From assembly GCF_017498505.1 (NCBI RefSeq), contig NZ_CP071798.1, positions 3,273,501 through 3,337,500 on the forward strand: 64,000 bases of DNA, in the 5' to 3' direction. Positions 50,769 to 59,089 of the stretch are shown piece after piece; position 1 is the first letter of the stretch, and the number at the start of each line of letters is the position of its first letter. Origin of the DNA: Sporosarcina sp. Te-1 (GTDB lineage Bacteria > Bacillota > Bacilli > Bacillales_A > Planococcaceae). A model generated the notes under the pieces. It was not told the DNA's origin. It saw nothing but the letters and a program-made list of their open reading frames with translations, and ran no database searches. Made by a program: the position numbers and the translations under genes.

Positions 50769-52716
50769 TGTTGTTCTGAAAAACCTGAAATTCAATATTG
50801 GGAGGTATGCGATCTATATCGCTTCTCTTGTGTTCAGTGTTCTCATCTATTTCACGTTTGTTTCGTTGCAGTATAATGAACAAATTTCAGAGGCATTTGG
50901 GCGGGATGATAAGATGGAGCCCCTTCTAGCAGGGGGCTCCGTACTAGTAGCATTGTTTATTTTAGTTTTTATCTGGTATTCCAACACATTTTTTATTGCG
51001 AACCGGAAGCAGGAAATCGGGCTTTATTCGTTGGTTGGAGGAACGAAAGAGGATATTGGTTGGATGTTGTTTTATGAGAATATGTCTTTAAGTCTTCTAG
51101 CACTGGGTGTTGGGATTGGATTAGGGCAGCTTCTTTCGATATTTTTCAGCATGATATTGCTCAAGGTAATGGGTTTTGCCCTAATTGCTAAGTTTTCGAT
51201 TAACTTAGCGGCCATTCTACAAACTGTCTTCGTATTTGGTATGATCATGCTGGTTACATCGGTACATGGATTTTTTATTATGCATCGTGTGAAATTAGTT
51301 GATTTGTTTCAAGCGAAACATAAAGTACAAAAAATATGGAAGCCCTCCATTACCATTACGTCACTTGCGATCATATTGATCGGCTTTGTATATTGGAATC
51401 TTTTACATGCATATGATTCAGTCAGTTGGAGTGATCATTTCGGCAGGAATTTCTCTTTAACTCTTTTAACTCTTATTATTGGAACCTATTTGCTATTCCA
51501 TTCCGGCAGCGGTTTGATGGTACATATATTGCAAAAGAGAAAGAAGAGCTATTACCGATGGAAGAACTTGCTGACTTTTACACAAATGAAAAGCAGGCTT
51601 CGGAGTAATGGCTTCTTGCTGACGATCATCTCCGTATTGAATGGAGTGACGCTTGTTGCGTTCGGCTTTGGTTATACATTATATTTCAATACCTTGCGGA
51701 CATTGGATGATCATGTCCCTTATAGTTATCAGTTTGATGTCCAATCGAGCGACGTGGAGAATCAAATTACAAACATACTAGCGGGAAATAAAGAGCATCC
51801 TGTCCTATTTGATGAAACATTCGAATACTTAGTCGTTCCTGGCGATGCGTACGGGCTGGATCCCATCCCGGCTGGCTATCATTATTTTGATGAGTCGTTT
51901 GCCGTTTTGCCGATTTCCACGTACAACCTGCTTGCGGATAGACTTGGACGCAGCCAGTTGAAATCAATTGGTGCAGAGGAGACCGTAATAATTGGTCGGA
52001 ATTTTATCGGATCGCAAAAAGAAGATTTGAATGCCGGCAGCACTCTTACTTTGAGGAATAATCAGGAAAATCTGCAGTTCAGGGTAATCGGAAATAAAAT
52101 TGAATATATATTTTCCTATAGTATCCAACCGCCTGTCCTCATTGTGGCAGACGAAGTGTTCAAGCACTTAGAGCCAGGAATGAATTTGGTTAGCACACGA
52201 GTCGTTAAAGTGAAGAGGGAGCAGAATTCAGCTCAATTGACGGAGTCTCTAAAAGCGGTCTACATGAAAGGCAAGAACTATCCGGATTTTGCTGATCTTC
52301 ACGAAGGATTTTACAGTTACTCAGAAAGTTATCAATTGGGCCAATCGATTTATGGAATCCTTGTTTTTGTTTTCGGCTTCATAGGGCTCGTTTTTTTGGC
52401 GGCGACTGGGAGCATTATTTATTTTAAAGTATTAACGGAAGCTGCGGAAGATCGCCGACGCTATGAAATTTTACGTAATATCGGTTTAAGCAGGAGGAAA
52501 GTGAAACAAGTGATTGCGAAACAGACATCCTTTTTGTTTCTTTTACCACTTATTGTCGGAATAGTGCATAGCAGCGTCATCCTGAGTGCGTTGTCGAAAG
52601 TGATGGATTTGAATTTTTTATCTCCAGTGTTCATCAGTGTCATTGTGTATGCAAGTCTATACGGTATCTATTATAAAATGACAGTTTCGACTGCCAACAA
52701 GCTTGTGAACCCATGA
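50755..52716 (+). CDS. BceB-type ABC permease (module 1)
   Basis: 653 residues, typical BceB length. Ten predicted spans, an FtsX domain near residues 60-180, and the family's large extracellular domain (about residues 310-520, YSYQFDVQSSDVENQ ...) between spans seven and eight. It probably acts as both detoxifier and the sensor input to the intramembrane kinase at 52745-53770, as established for BceB-BceS. Confidence 0.93.
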   Translation: MTIYDVVLKNLKFNIGRYAIYIASLVFSVLIYFTFVSLQYNEQISEAFGRDDKMEPLLAGGSVLVALFILVFIWYSNTFFIANRKQEIGLYSLVGGTKEDIGWMLFYENMSLSLLALGVGIGLGQLLSIFFSMILLKVMGFALIAKFSINLAAILQTVFVFGMIMLVTSVHGFFIMHRVKLVDLFQAKHKVQKIWKPSITITSLAIILIGFVYWNLLHAYDSVSWSDHFGRNFSLTLLTLIIGTYLLFHSGSGLMVHILQKRKKSYYRWKNLLTFTQMKSRLRSNGFLLTIISVLNGVTLVAFGFGYTLYFNTLRTLDDHVPYSYQFDVQSSDVENQITNILAGNKEHPVLFDETFEYLVVPGDAYGLDPIPAGYHYFDESFAVLPISTYNLLADRLGRSQLKSIGAEETVIIGRNFIGSQKEDLNAGSTLTLRNNQENLQFRVIGNKIEYIFSYSIQPPVLIVADEVFKHLEPGMNLVSTRVVKVKREQNSAQLTESLKAVYMKGKNYPDFADLHEGFYSYSESYQLGQSIYGILVFVFGFIGLVFLAATGSIIYFKVLTEAAEDRRRYEILRNIGLSRRKVKQVIAKQTSFLFLLPLIVGIVHSSVILSALSKVMDLNFLSPVFISVIVYASLYGIYYKMTVSTANKLVNP

Positions 52717-52748
52717 CGGGAAAAGGAGGAAACCTCTTCCCGTTTTAG
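52716..52748. terminator. Bidirectional terminator
   Basis: ACGGGAA and TTCCCGT pair between the convergent bceB-like and kinase genes, followed by TTTTAG. Confidence 0.75.
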
Positions 52749-53770
52749 ATAACCGTCGAATAGTAATCGTCACCTTTGGGGAAGTGAATTGTAATTCTTG
52801 TGTATTCCCCCTCCTTTGAAGAAACTGAGATACCATGACCGAGCTTGTTGATAATCTTTTTGGCGATATATAATCCCATTCCAGTTGATTTACGACTAAT
52901 CCGTCCGTTTGTTCCAGTGAAGCCTAATTGGAAGATGCGGCTTATGTCGTGCTGTGGAATCCCAATGCCATCATCTTGAATGATGAGTCGTGTTTCCTCT
53001 CCATCATTCTCAGAACGTATTTCGATTGTTCCTTCATTCCCTGCATATTTCAATGCATTAGAGATGAATTCGGAAAGTGCAAATGAGAGCCACTTGGGAT
53101 CAGTATTCACTACCGCCTGTTTAACTTGCAAGACCATCTTGATTTTGAGTTGAATAAATTCTTTTGCATGATGTTTGATCAAGGAGCGGACAAGCTTGTC
53201 CAGCTCCGTTTTTGTAATCAGGTAATCCTGTGCAAAGTTATCTGTTCTTGTGAAGTAAAGAGCTTGTTCAACGCTCCGTTCAATGCGATTAATCTCTTCT
53301 TTGAGACTAAGGAAGTCCAGATCACCTTCAGCCTGCTCAAGAAGTAATTTACTAATAGCAATTGGTGTTTTTATTTCATGAACCCACATGGTCATGAATT
53401 CCAATGATTCTTTTTTATCTTGACGGGTCGTGGTCAACTGCTGCTGATGTTCATCGTAGATAGATTGAAAAAAGTCCAGGTATAACTGTTGTTCATATGT
53501 CTTCGCATCCTCGACACCCTCCCGGATGAACAGGCCTTTACTCCATCGGGACGTAAGTGATTTGTATTGTTTAAGGATGATGTAGTAATCAAAAGCCAGG
53601 TAGGCAATGAGAAAACATGATGTAACGATATGGATATAAATTAGGTTATTGAAATGGATAGACATGGTCGGTTCGACATACAGCGTAATGGTAATGAACG
53701 ACATGATGATGAGATACAACGCAATCAGTCGTTTTTGAAATCGTATGTATTCAAGGAATGAGGTCTTCAT
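52745..53770 (-). CDS. BceS-type intramembrane-sensing histidine kinase (module 1)
   Basis: 341 residues. Two closely spaced membrane helices (about 14-32 and 43-64) with almost no extracellular loop, as in BceS. H-box MWVHEIKTPIAISKLLLEQ, N-box EFISNALKYAG, G1 DDGIGIPQHD, and G2 KSTGMGLYIAKK are intact. Such kinases sense the flux of the partner ABC transporter and not the drug itself. Overlaps the regulator by four bases. Confidence 0.94.
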   Translation of the reverse strand: MKTSFLEYIRFQKRLIALYLIIMSFITITLYVEPTMSIHFNNLIYIHIVTSCFLIAYLAFDYYIILKQYKSLTSRWSKGLFIREGVEDAKTYEQQLYLDFFQSIYDEHQQQLTTTRQDKKESLEFMTMWVHEIKTPIAISKLLLEQAEGDLDFLSLKEEINRIERSVEQALYFTRTDNFAQDYLITKTELDKLVRSLIKHHAKEFIQLKIKMVLQVKQAVVNTDPKWLSFALSEFISNALKYAGNEGTIEIRSENDGEETRLIIQDDGIGIPQHDISRIFQLGFTGTNGRISRKSTGMGLYIAKKIINKLGHGISVSSKEGEYTRITIHFPKGDDYYSTVI

Positions 53771-54441
53771 ATGAGCATATATCCCTGCCCTTTTTTGGTT
53801 TGGATGTAGTCCTCTAAGCCGTGTTCACTCAGCTTCCGGCGCAACCGATTAATGTTGACCGTCAATGTATTATCGTCGATGAAATTTTCATCCTCCCACA
53901 ATGCGGCGATTAATTCATCCCGCAAGACAATCACGTTTTTTTGCTCCAGCAAAATACATAGAATCCGAAATTCGTTTTTGGTCAATTCGACCTCTCCGGC
54001 TGGGCAGGTTAGTGTCGCCTTCTTTACATGGAGCGTCATATCGCGATGGGTCAGAATATCGGTTTCCGCTAGGTGATATGTATACGTCCGCCGAAGGAGC
54101 GCATGGATTTTGGTGATCAGCATCTCCATGGAGAACGGTTTTTGGATAAAATCGTCTCCACCCATATTGAGCGCCATCATCATATCCATCGTCTCCGTCC
54201 GGGATGACAGAAATACGATCGGGACGTTGGAGTGGCGGCGAATTCGCTCGCACCAATAGAACCCATTCATATAAGGAAGATTAATATCAAGGAGGACGAG
54301 ATGTGGTTGGACTTGTAAGAACAATTCCTCTACCTTCTGAAAATCTTCTGTTACTGATACTTCATAACCCCAACCCTTCAATTCCTTAGCGACAATGTTG
54401 CTTATTTTTATTTCATCTTCGACGATGAGTATGGTAAACAT
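53767..54441 (-). CDS. BceR-type response regulator (module 1)
   Basis: 224 residues from ATG 54441, with GGAGGAGGAG upstream; the in-frame GTG at 54447 is too close. Receiver: VEDE, LVLLDINLPYMNG, SSRTETMD and QKPFS. Winged helix: VELTKNEFRILCILLEQKNVIVLRDELIAALWEDENFIDDNTLTVNINRLRRKL. BceR-type regulators bind TNACA-N4-TGTAA sites; a perfect one lies in the divergent region at 54521-54534. Confidence 0.94.
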   Translation of the reverse strand: MFTILIVEDEIKISNIVAKELKGWGYEVSVTEDFQKVEELFLQVQPHLVLLDINLPYMNGFYWCERIRRHSNVPIVFLSSRTETMDMMMALNMGGDDFIQKPFSMEMLITKIHALLRRTYTYHLAETDILTHRDMTLHVKKATLTCPAGEVELTKNEFRILCILLEQKNVIVLRDELIAALWEDENFIDDNTLTVNINRLRRKLSEHGLEDYIQTKKGQGYMLI

Positions 54442-54520
54442 CTTCACTCCTCCTCCTCCAAAATCCGGGAAAATATTAGTAATCCGATTGTATCATAAGC
54501 GGTTGTTGTGAAAGCGGTTA

Positions 54521-54564
54521 TGACAAAAATGTAAGTTGGTGCGGTTAAATTTTTGGAATATTAT
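54521..54564 (+). promoter_or_regulatory. BceR-type box and promoter of the NERD gene
   Basis: TGACA-AAAA-TGTAA (54521-54534) matches the BceR consensus TNACA-N4-TGTAA exactly. One base later is TTGGTG (54536-54541), then 17 bases, and TATTAT (54559-54564). A weak -35 directly next to an activator box is the layout of a response-regulator-activated promoter. It points toward the NERD gene; the box could also affect the divergent regulator gene. Confidence 0.7.
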
Positions 54565-54613
54565 TTCTATGTGTGCTAGACTACTATTAGTAAGTAACAA
54601 CGGGAGGAGTTGA

Positions 54614-55591
54614 CTGAGTTTCGTATATAAAGATAGAAAACGCCCCCTAGTGTTAGAAGGATTGGAGGCTGCCATTCAACGGCTGCCAGCTTATCACGAG
54701 GCGTTGCCTGCTGTAGTCGCGAAACAGGCGGCAGTGCAGGCCGGTTTCGGCGGTGAACAGGAATTGGACAAGGTGTTTGAAACTTACAAGTTCCCTATGA
54801 AATATAGTTTGTTTCATGATATTTCATTGCAATCCAGCACCCATTTCCAAGTGGACACGCTATTCCTAACCCCGTGGTTTGCGGTTCTATTTGAAGTGAA
54901 AAACATATCAGGCGAATTACTTGTCACACAAAATCCCCCTCAATTGATCCGCACTTCCGGAAGCGGCCAGGTGACTAGTTTCAAAAGCCCGGTTGCCCAA
55001 CTTGCGAGCAACTGCGAACTATTTAAGGATTGGTTGCACAGCAGGCGTATGTCACTGCCTGTCTACGGCGCAGTAGTCCTCGCCTATGTAAAGCAACGAG
55101 TCGAACTATCGGACATCGATACCCCTTTTTTATTCCCAAGCACGGTCCCCCAATTTATTCGCTCTTTGCCGAAGGGCAAGATTCCGTTACTTGATTCCTA
55201 TGAATTTGAACAACTTAGCGCGGATTTGTGCCACAGTCATCAGGCCTATAATCCAGCCCCGATCTGTAAAACCTATGACATCTCCCATCATGCCATCCAA
55301 CGTGGGGTGATTTGCCCGGCATGCGGGTCGATTGGTATGAAGTGGCATTTCAAAGGGTGGTGTTGCAAGTCCTGTCAAGAAACCAGCCGAACTGCACATC
55401 ACCAAGCGATCCGCGACTGGTTCCTCCTATTTGGCGGTGGCATGAGAAACCGTGATTGCCGCGAGTTTTTAGGAGTAGAGCGTCAACAGACTGCACACCG
55501 CTTGCTCGCAAGCATGCCGCTGCGCAAAGAGGGCAGAAATCGAAACAGGACATACACGCTCATATGGAATGAAGATAGTAAGCACACCTAA
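54614..55591 (+). CDS. NERD-domain nuclease-fold protein with zinc ribbon
   Basis: 325 residues from CTG 54614 (four bases after GGGAGGAG); a later in-frame start is GTG 54650. The conserved N-terminus FVYKDRKRPLVLEGLE, shared with the pseudogene at 43 kb, shows that coding begins upstream of the GTG. The NERD domain (about residues 40-150) has GFGGEQELDKVF and the PD-(D/E)xK-like FQVDTLFLTPWFAVLFEVKN (D...ExK). A zinc ribbon CPACGSIGM..CCKSC follows near residue 235, then a helical DNA-binding-like end AIRDWFLLFG..NRDCREFLGVERQQTAHRLL. NERD proteins are predicted nucleases of unknown role. Confidence 0.88.
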   Translation: MSFVYKDRKRPLVLEGLEAAIQRLPAYHEALPAVVAKQAAVQAGFGGEQELDKVFETYKFPMKYSLFHDISLQSSTHFQVDTLFLTPWFAVLFEVKNISGELLVTQNPPQLIRTSGSGQVTSFKSPVAQLASNCELFKDWLHSRRMSLPVYGAVVLAYVKQRVELSDIDTPFLFPSTVPQFIRSLPKGKIPLLDSYEFEQLSADLCHSHQAYNPAPICKTYDISHHAIQRGVICPACGSIGMKWHFKGWCCKSCQETSRTAHHQAIRDWFLLFGGGMRNRDCREFLGVERQQTAHRLLASMPLRKEGRNRNRTYTLIWNEDSKHT

Positions 55592-55608
55592 TTCGGGTGT
55601 GCTTTTTC
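55581..55608 (+). terminator. Terminator overlapping the NERD stop codon
   Basis: AGCACACC and GGTGTGCT form a perfect stem followed by TTTTTC. The same stem position is found in the NERD pseudogene. Confidence 0.88.
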
Positions 55609-55629
55609 TGGGTGAGGCCTATTGAGCTG

Positions 55630-56375
55630 AATTGTAGCCAAATGGTGATAAATTCGCTGCAGGCGGTGATAAGATTTTGAAGTGGTGTGGAATCCGCCCA
55701 ATTGTTCTCCAAAAGTAGCATACTGGAGCATGAATTGTAGTCAAATGGTGATAAATTTCTCGCAGGCGGTGATAAAAGAGATTTAGCCGGTGATATACCC
55801 GCTTGAGGCGGTGATAGAGCGGTCTGAGCCGGTGATAACTGCCTGCGAGGCGGTGATAGGATTTGGGGAGGGATGGATTTCGACGAATGATCATCTAGAG
55901 CAGCATGCTGGAGAGTGAATTGTAGTCAAATGGTGATAAATTTCCTGCAGGCGGTGATAAAAGAGGTTTAGCCGGTGATAAACCCGCTTGAGGCGGTGAT
56001 TGAGCGGCCTGACCCGGTGATAACTGCCTGCGAGGCGGTGATAGGATTTGGGGAGTGGTGGATTTCGACGAATGTTCATCTAGAGCAGCATGCTGGAGAG
56101 TGAATTGTAGTCAAATGGTGATAAATTTCCTGCAGGCGGTGATAAAAGAGGTTTACCCGGTGATAAACCCGCTTGAGGCGGTGATTGAGCGGCCTGACCC
56201 GGTGATAACTGCCTGCGAGGCGGTGATAGGATTTGGGGAGTGGTGGATTTCAACGAATGTTCACCTAGAGCAGCATGCTGGAGCGTGAATTGTAGTCAAA
56301 TGGTGATAAATTCACTTCAGGCGGTGATAAAGCAAGTTTAGCCGGTGATAAACCGGCTCTCTCTGTGATAATTCA
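55630..56375. repeat. Hierarchical array: 184-bp macro-repeat of 21-bp GGTGATAA units
   Basis: Five leader copies (TGAATTGTAG(T/C)CAAA, then TGGTGATAAAT) begin near 55632, 55735, 55919, 56103 and 56287. The last four are spaced 184 bp apart. Each macro-unit contains seven exact 21-bp units with CGGTGATAA-type cores, then a conserved 37-base tail (GGATTTGGGGAG ... GCAGCATGCTGGAG). Units two and three are almost identical. It follows the NERD terminator and precedes Bce module 2. The minus-strand heptad frames YHRLxxx are by-products without ribosome sites. Confidence 0.92.
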
Positions 56376-56452
56376 ATACTTCTTCAGCAGTGGAACAGTC
56401 AAAATATGATTATTTCCGTTATACTATTCCTATATAAAAGGGGGTCGGCGGG

Positions 56453-57136
56453 ATGGATATGAAGATCTTTATTGTGGAGGATGATCGGGCGATTTTTGAT
56501 TCGCTTCAGGAGCGGCTGTCGCAGTGGTCGTTTGAAGTGGTGGGACCGGAGGATTTCCATGATGTGATGGGTGCGTTTCTTCGGGAGAAGCCGCAGCTTG
56601 TCATTTTGGATATTCAGCTTCCGGCGTTTGATGGGTTTCATTGGTGCCGTGAAATCCGGGCGGTGTCCAAAGTGCCGATTTTGTTTTTATCGTCCCGCGA
56701 TCATCCGCTCGATATGGTGATGGCGATGCAGATGGGGGCGGATGATTATATCCAAAAGCCGTTCCATTTGGATGTGCTTCTTGCAAAAGTTCAGGCCGTT
56801 TTACGACGGACGTATGCATACGGGGAAGAGACCACTGAAGTGCTGGAATGGAACGGGGCGGTTCTTGATCTTAAGCGGGGGATGATCCGGCGGGATGGAG
56901 TTGAGGTCGAGCTGACAAAAAATGAATTTTTCATTTTGACCGTGCTGGTGGAACTGAAAGATCGCATTGTGTCACGTGATGACCTCATTCGGAAGCTTTG
57001 GGATGATTCCCATTTTGTGAACGACAATACGCTGACGGTCAATGTCACGAGGCTGCGTCAAAAACTGGCGGAACTTGGGTTGGGTGATGCGATTGTGACA
57101 AAGAAGGGCCTCGGTTATATGGCGGTAACAGTATGA
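56453..57136 (+). CDS. BceR-type response regulator (module 2)
   Basis: 227 residues. Receiver: VEDDRA, LVILDIQLPAFDG, SSRDHPLD and QKPFH. Winged helix: ELTKNEFFILTVLVELKDRIVSRDDLIRKLWDDSHFVNDNTLTVNVTRLRQKL, closely matching the module 1 regulator. Its 3' end overlaps the kinase start by four bases (ATGA). GGGGG lies upstream of ATG 56453. Confidence 0.94.
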   Translation: MDMKIFIVEDDRAIFDSLQERLSQWSFEVVGPEDFHDVMGAFLREKPQLVILDIQLPAFDGFHWCREIRAVSKVPILFLSSRDHPLDMVMAMQMGADDYIQKPFHLDVLLAKVQAVLRRTYAYGEETTEVLEWNGAVLDLKRGMIRRDGVEVELTKNEFFILTVLVELKDRIVSRDDLIRKLWDDSHFVNDNTLTVNVTRLRQKLAELGLGDAIVTKKGLGYMAVTV

Positions 57137-58179
57137 AAACGCGAGCGATGTTTCTTCAATATGTGGGGGATCGGAAAAGTTGGTTACTGTTTTTTCTAGC
57201 GATGCTCGGTGTTGTGGATGTGCTGATTTGGATTGACAAAGCTTTGGCAATGCCAATCAATTCGTTGTTGTATTTAAATGGATTACTCGTCGTAGGGCTG
57301 GCGCTGTTTTTCGTTTGGCGTTTTTTCGCGGAAACCGCCTATCTTCGTTCTTTGCAACAAGTGCAACAGGCAATGGATGGAGATTGGCAGGAAGTGTTGC
57401 CGGAAGCAATTTATATGAATGATCAAATGACAAATGATATTTTGCGACAGGCAGCAGAAGGCTATTCAAGGAACTTGGCGAAAATGAAGGCGGCGAGTTT
57501 AATTGAGGCGGATTATACGGCAGCATGGGTGCATGAAGTGAAAGCACCTCTCACGGCGATGAAGTTGACGATCGATGCCCATCGGAGTGACCCGGCCGTA
57601 CGAAAAATTGAATCCGAATGGCTGCGAGTCCATCTCATGCTCGAACAGCAGCTGTACATTTCCCGCTTGCCGACGATGGAGGCGGATTATGTGATTGAGG
57701 AGGTTGACGCATCGGGCCTCGTTGTAGAGGAAGTGCGTGAACTGGCGTCATGGTGTTTGGAAAAAAACATCGGCGTTGATTTGATTGGTGAGGAATCCCT
57801 TGTGAAGACAGATCGGAAGTGGTGCCGCTTTATCATCCGTCAGCTGATGACAAATGCGGTGAAGTATAGTCCCGCCGGCGGAGAGATTACGGTTGAAACA
57901 TCCACAGACAATGATGGACATGTTGTCCTCACTTTCACGGACGAAGGACAAGGCATACCAGCGCACGAAATTCCCCGTATTTTCGATAAGGGCTTCACCG
58001 GCGGAACCGGAAGGCTGCATAATGCGGCGACGGGACTTGGCCTGTATTTGGCGAAAACGGTAGCGGAGAAGATGGGGATTGCCATTACTGTTGATTCCCA
58101 AGTAGGCAGAGGGACAGTCATGCAGTTGCGATTCCCGACTGACAATGAGTTTGATCAAGTAAAATCCCAATGGAAATAA
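57133..58179 (+). CDS. BceS-type intramembrane-sensing histidine kinase (module 2)
   Basis: 348 residues. Two membrane helices (about 17-35 and 44-66) with a minimal loop. H-box AWVHEVKAPLTAMKLTID (Ala for Thr after the lysine), N-box QLMTNAVKYSP, G1 DEGQGIPAHE and G2 AATGLGLYLAKT. Expected to respond to the BceAB pair encoded next. Confidence 0.93.
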   Translation: MKTRAMFLQYVGDRKSWLLFFLAMLGVVDVLIWIDKALAMPINSLLYLNGLLVVGLALFFVWRFFAETAYLRSLQQVQQAMDGDWQEVLPEAIYMNDQMTNDILRQAAEGYSRNLAKMKAASLIEADYTAAWVHEVKAPLTAMKLTIDAHRSDPAVRKIESEWLRVHLMLEQQLYISRLPTMEADYVIEEVDASGLVVEEVRELASWCLEKNIGVDLIGEESLVKTDRKWCRFIIRQLMTNAVKYSPAGGEITVETSTDNDGHVVLTFTDEGQGIPAHEIPRIFDKGFTGGTGRLHNAATGLGLYLAKTVAEKMGIAITVDSQVGRGTVMQLRFPTDNEFDQVKSQWK

Positions 58180-58209
58180 ACCCGGCACATGGTGAACCTA
58201 ACATGCACA

Positions 58210-58223
58210 TGACAACATTGTCA
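58210..58223. promoter_or_regulatory. BceR-type box before bceA2
   Basis: TGACA-ACAT-TGTCA is a perfect inverted repeat within ACATGACAACATTGTCACA. It lies 92 bases upstream of the module 2 ATPase gene, the usual distance for BceR-controlled transporter promoters. It fits TNACA-N4-TGTNA. Confidence 0.7.
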
Positions 58224-58315
58224 CATTGGCAGGCCGTTTTGTCATGAAAAACAAACGACGTCCACTCCGAAGCGCGGTACGATAAGGACAACGAATAACA
58301 GGGAGGCCATATTAA

Positions 58316-59089
58316 ATGGAACATAAAACAGTATTACATGCCCAAAATGTCCGGAAATCGTTTGGCGCGCGGGGAAATGTGCAAGAGGTGTTGCGAGGGA
58401 TCGACTTACGTGTGCTGGAAGGCGAATTTGTCGGCATTATGGGACCCTCCGGTGCAGGAAAAACAACGTTATTGAATGTCCTGGCGACGATTGATCGGTC
58501 GACCGAGGGCTCTATTTTGATCGGTGATGCCGATATTTCCACAATGAAGGATCGGGAGCTTTCCGCTTTTCGGCGTGATAAACTGGGGTTCATTTTTCAA
58601 GATTATAATTTGCTCGACACGTTGACAGTGAAGGAAAATATTCTTCTTCCCGTGTCGCTTGGCAAAATGCATAAGCGCGTGGCAGAAGACCAATTTAAGT
58701 CGATTGCCGACATTTTAGGGATTTCGGATCTGGCGAATAAATATCCACACGAAATATCAGGTGGACAGAAGCAGCGGACGTCAGCAGCACGTGCGCTCAT
58801 TAACAAGCCATCCATGGTATTTGCGGATGAGCCGACCGGCGCGCTCGATTCTAAGTCTGCCTCTTCCTTGCTTGGTACATTGGAGGATGTCAATAAAAAA
58901 CGAGGCGTCACCATTATGATGGTCACGCATGATCCGGTTGCCTCCAGCTATTGCAGCCGCGTCGTATTTTTGAAAGATGGGATGATCTATTCGGAATTGT
59001 ACCGTGGCGACAAAACGAGACAAGCCTTCTTCCAGGAAATCCTGAAAGTCCAGGGCGTTCTCGGGGGTGACAGCGTTGACACTCTTTAA
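58316..59089 (+). CDS. BceA-type ABC ATPase (module 2)
   Basis: 257 residues. Walker [24 protein letters not shown], signature [14 protein letters not shown], Walker [17 protein letters not shown] and VTHD. Closely similar to module 1 BceA. GGGAGG precedes ATG 58316; overlaps the permease gene. Confidence 0.95.
   Translation: MEHKTVLHAQNVRKSFGARGNVQEVLRGIDLRVLEGEFVGIMGPSGAGKTTLLNVLATIDRSTEGSILIGDADISTMKDRELSAFRRDKLGFIFQDYNLLDTLTVKENILLPVSLGKMHKRVAEDQFKSIADILGISDLANKYPHEISGGQKQRTSAARALINKPSMVFADEPTGALDSKSASSLLGTLEDVNKKRGVTIMMVTHDPVASSYCSRVVFLKDGMIYSELYRGDKTRQAFFQEILKVQGVLGGDSVDTL

Noticed and set aside
55630..56375. CRISPR array
   Set aside because: Repeat cores are only 8-9 bp with 12-base tails, tails recur between units, macro-units are duplicated, and no cas gene is present.
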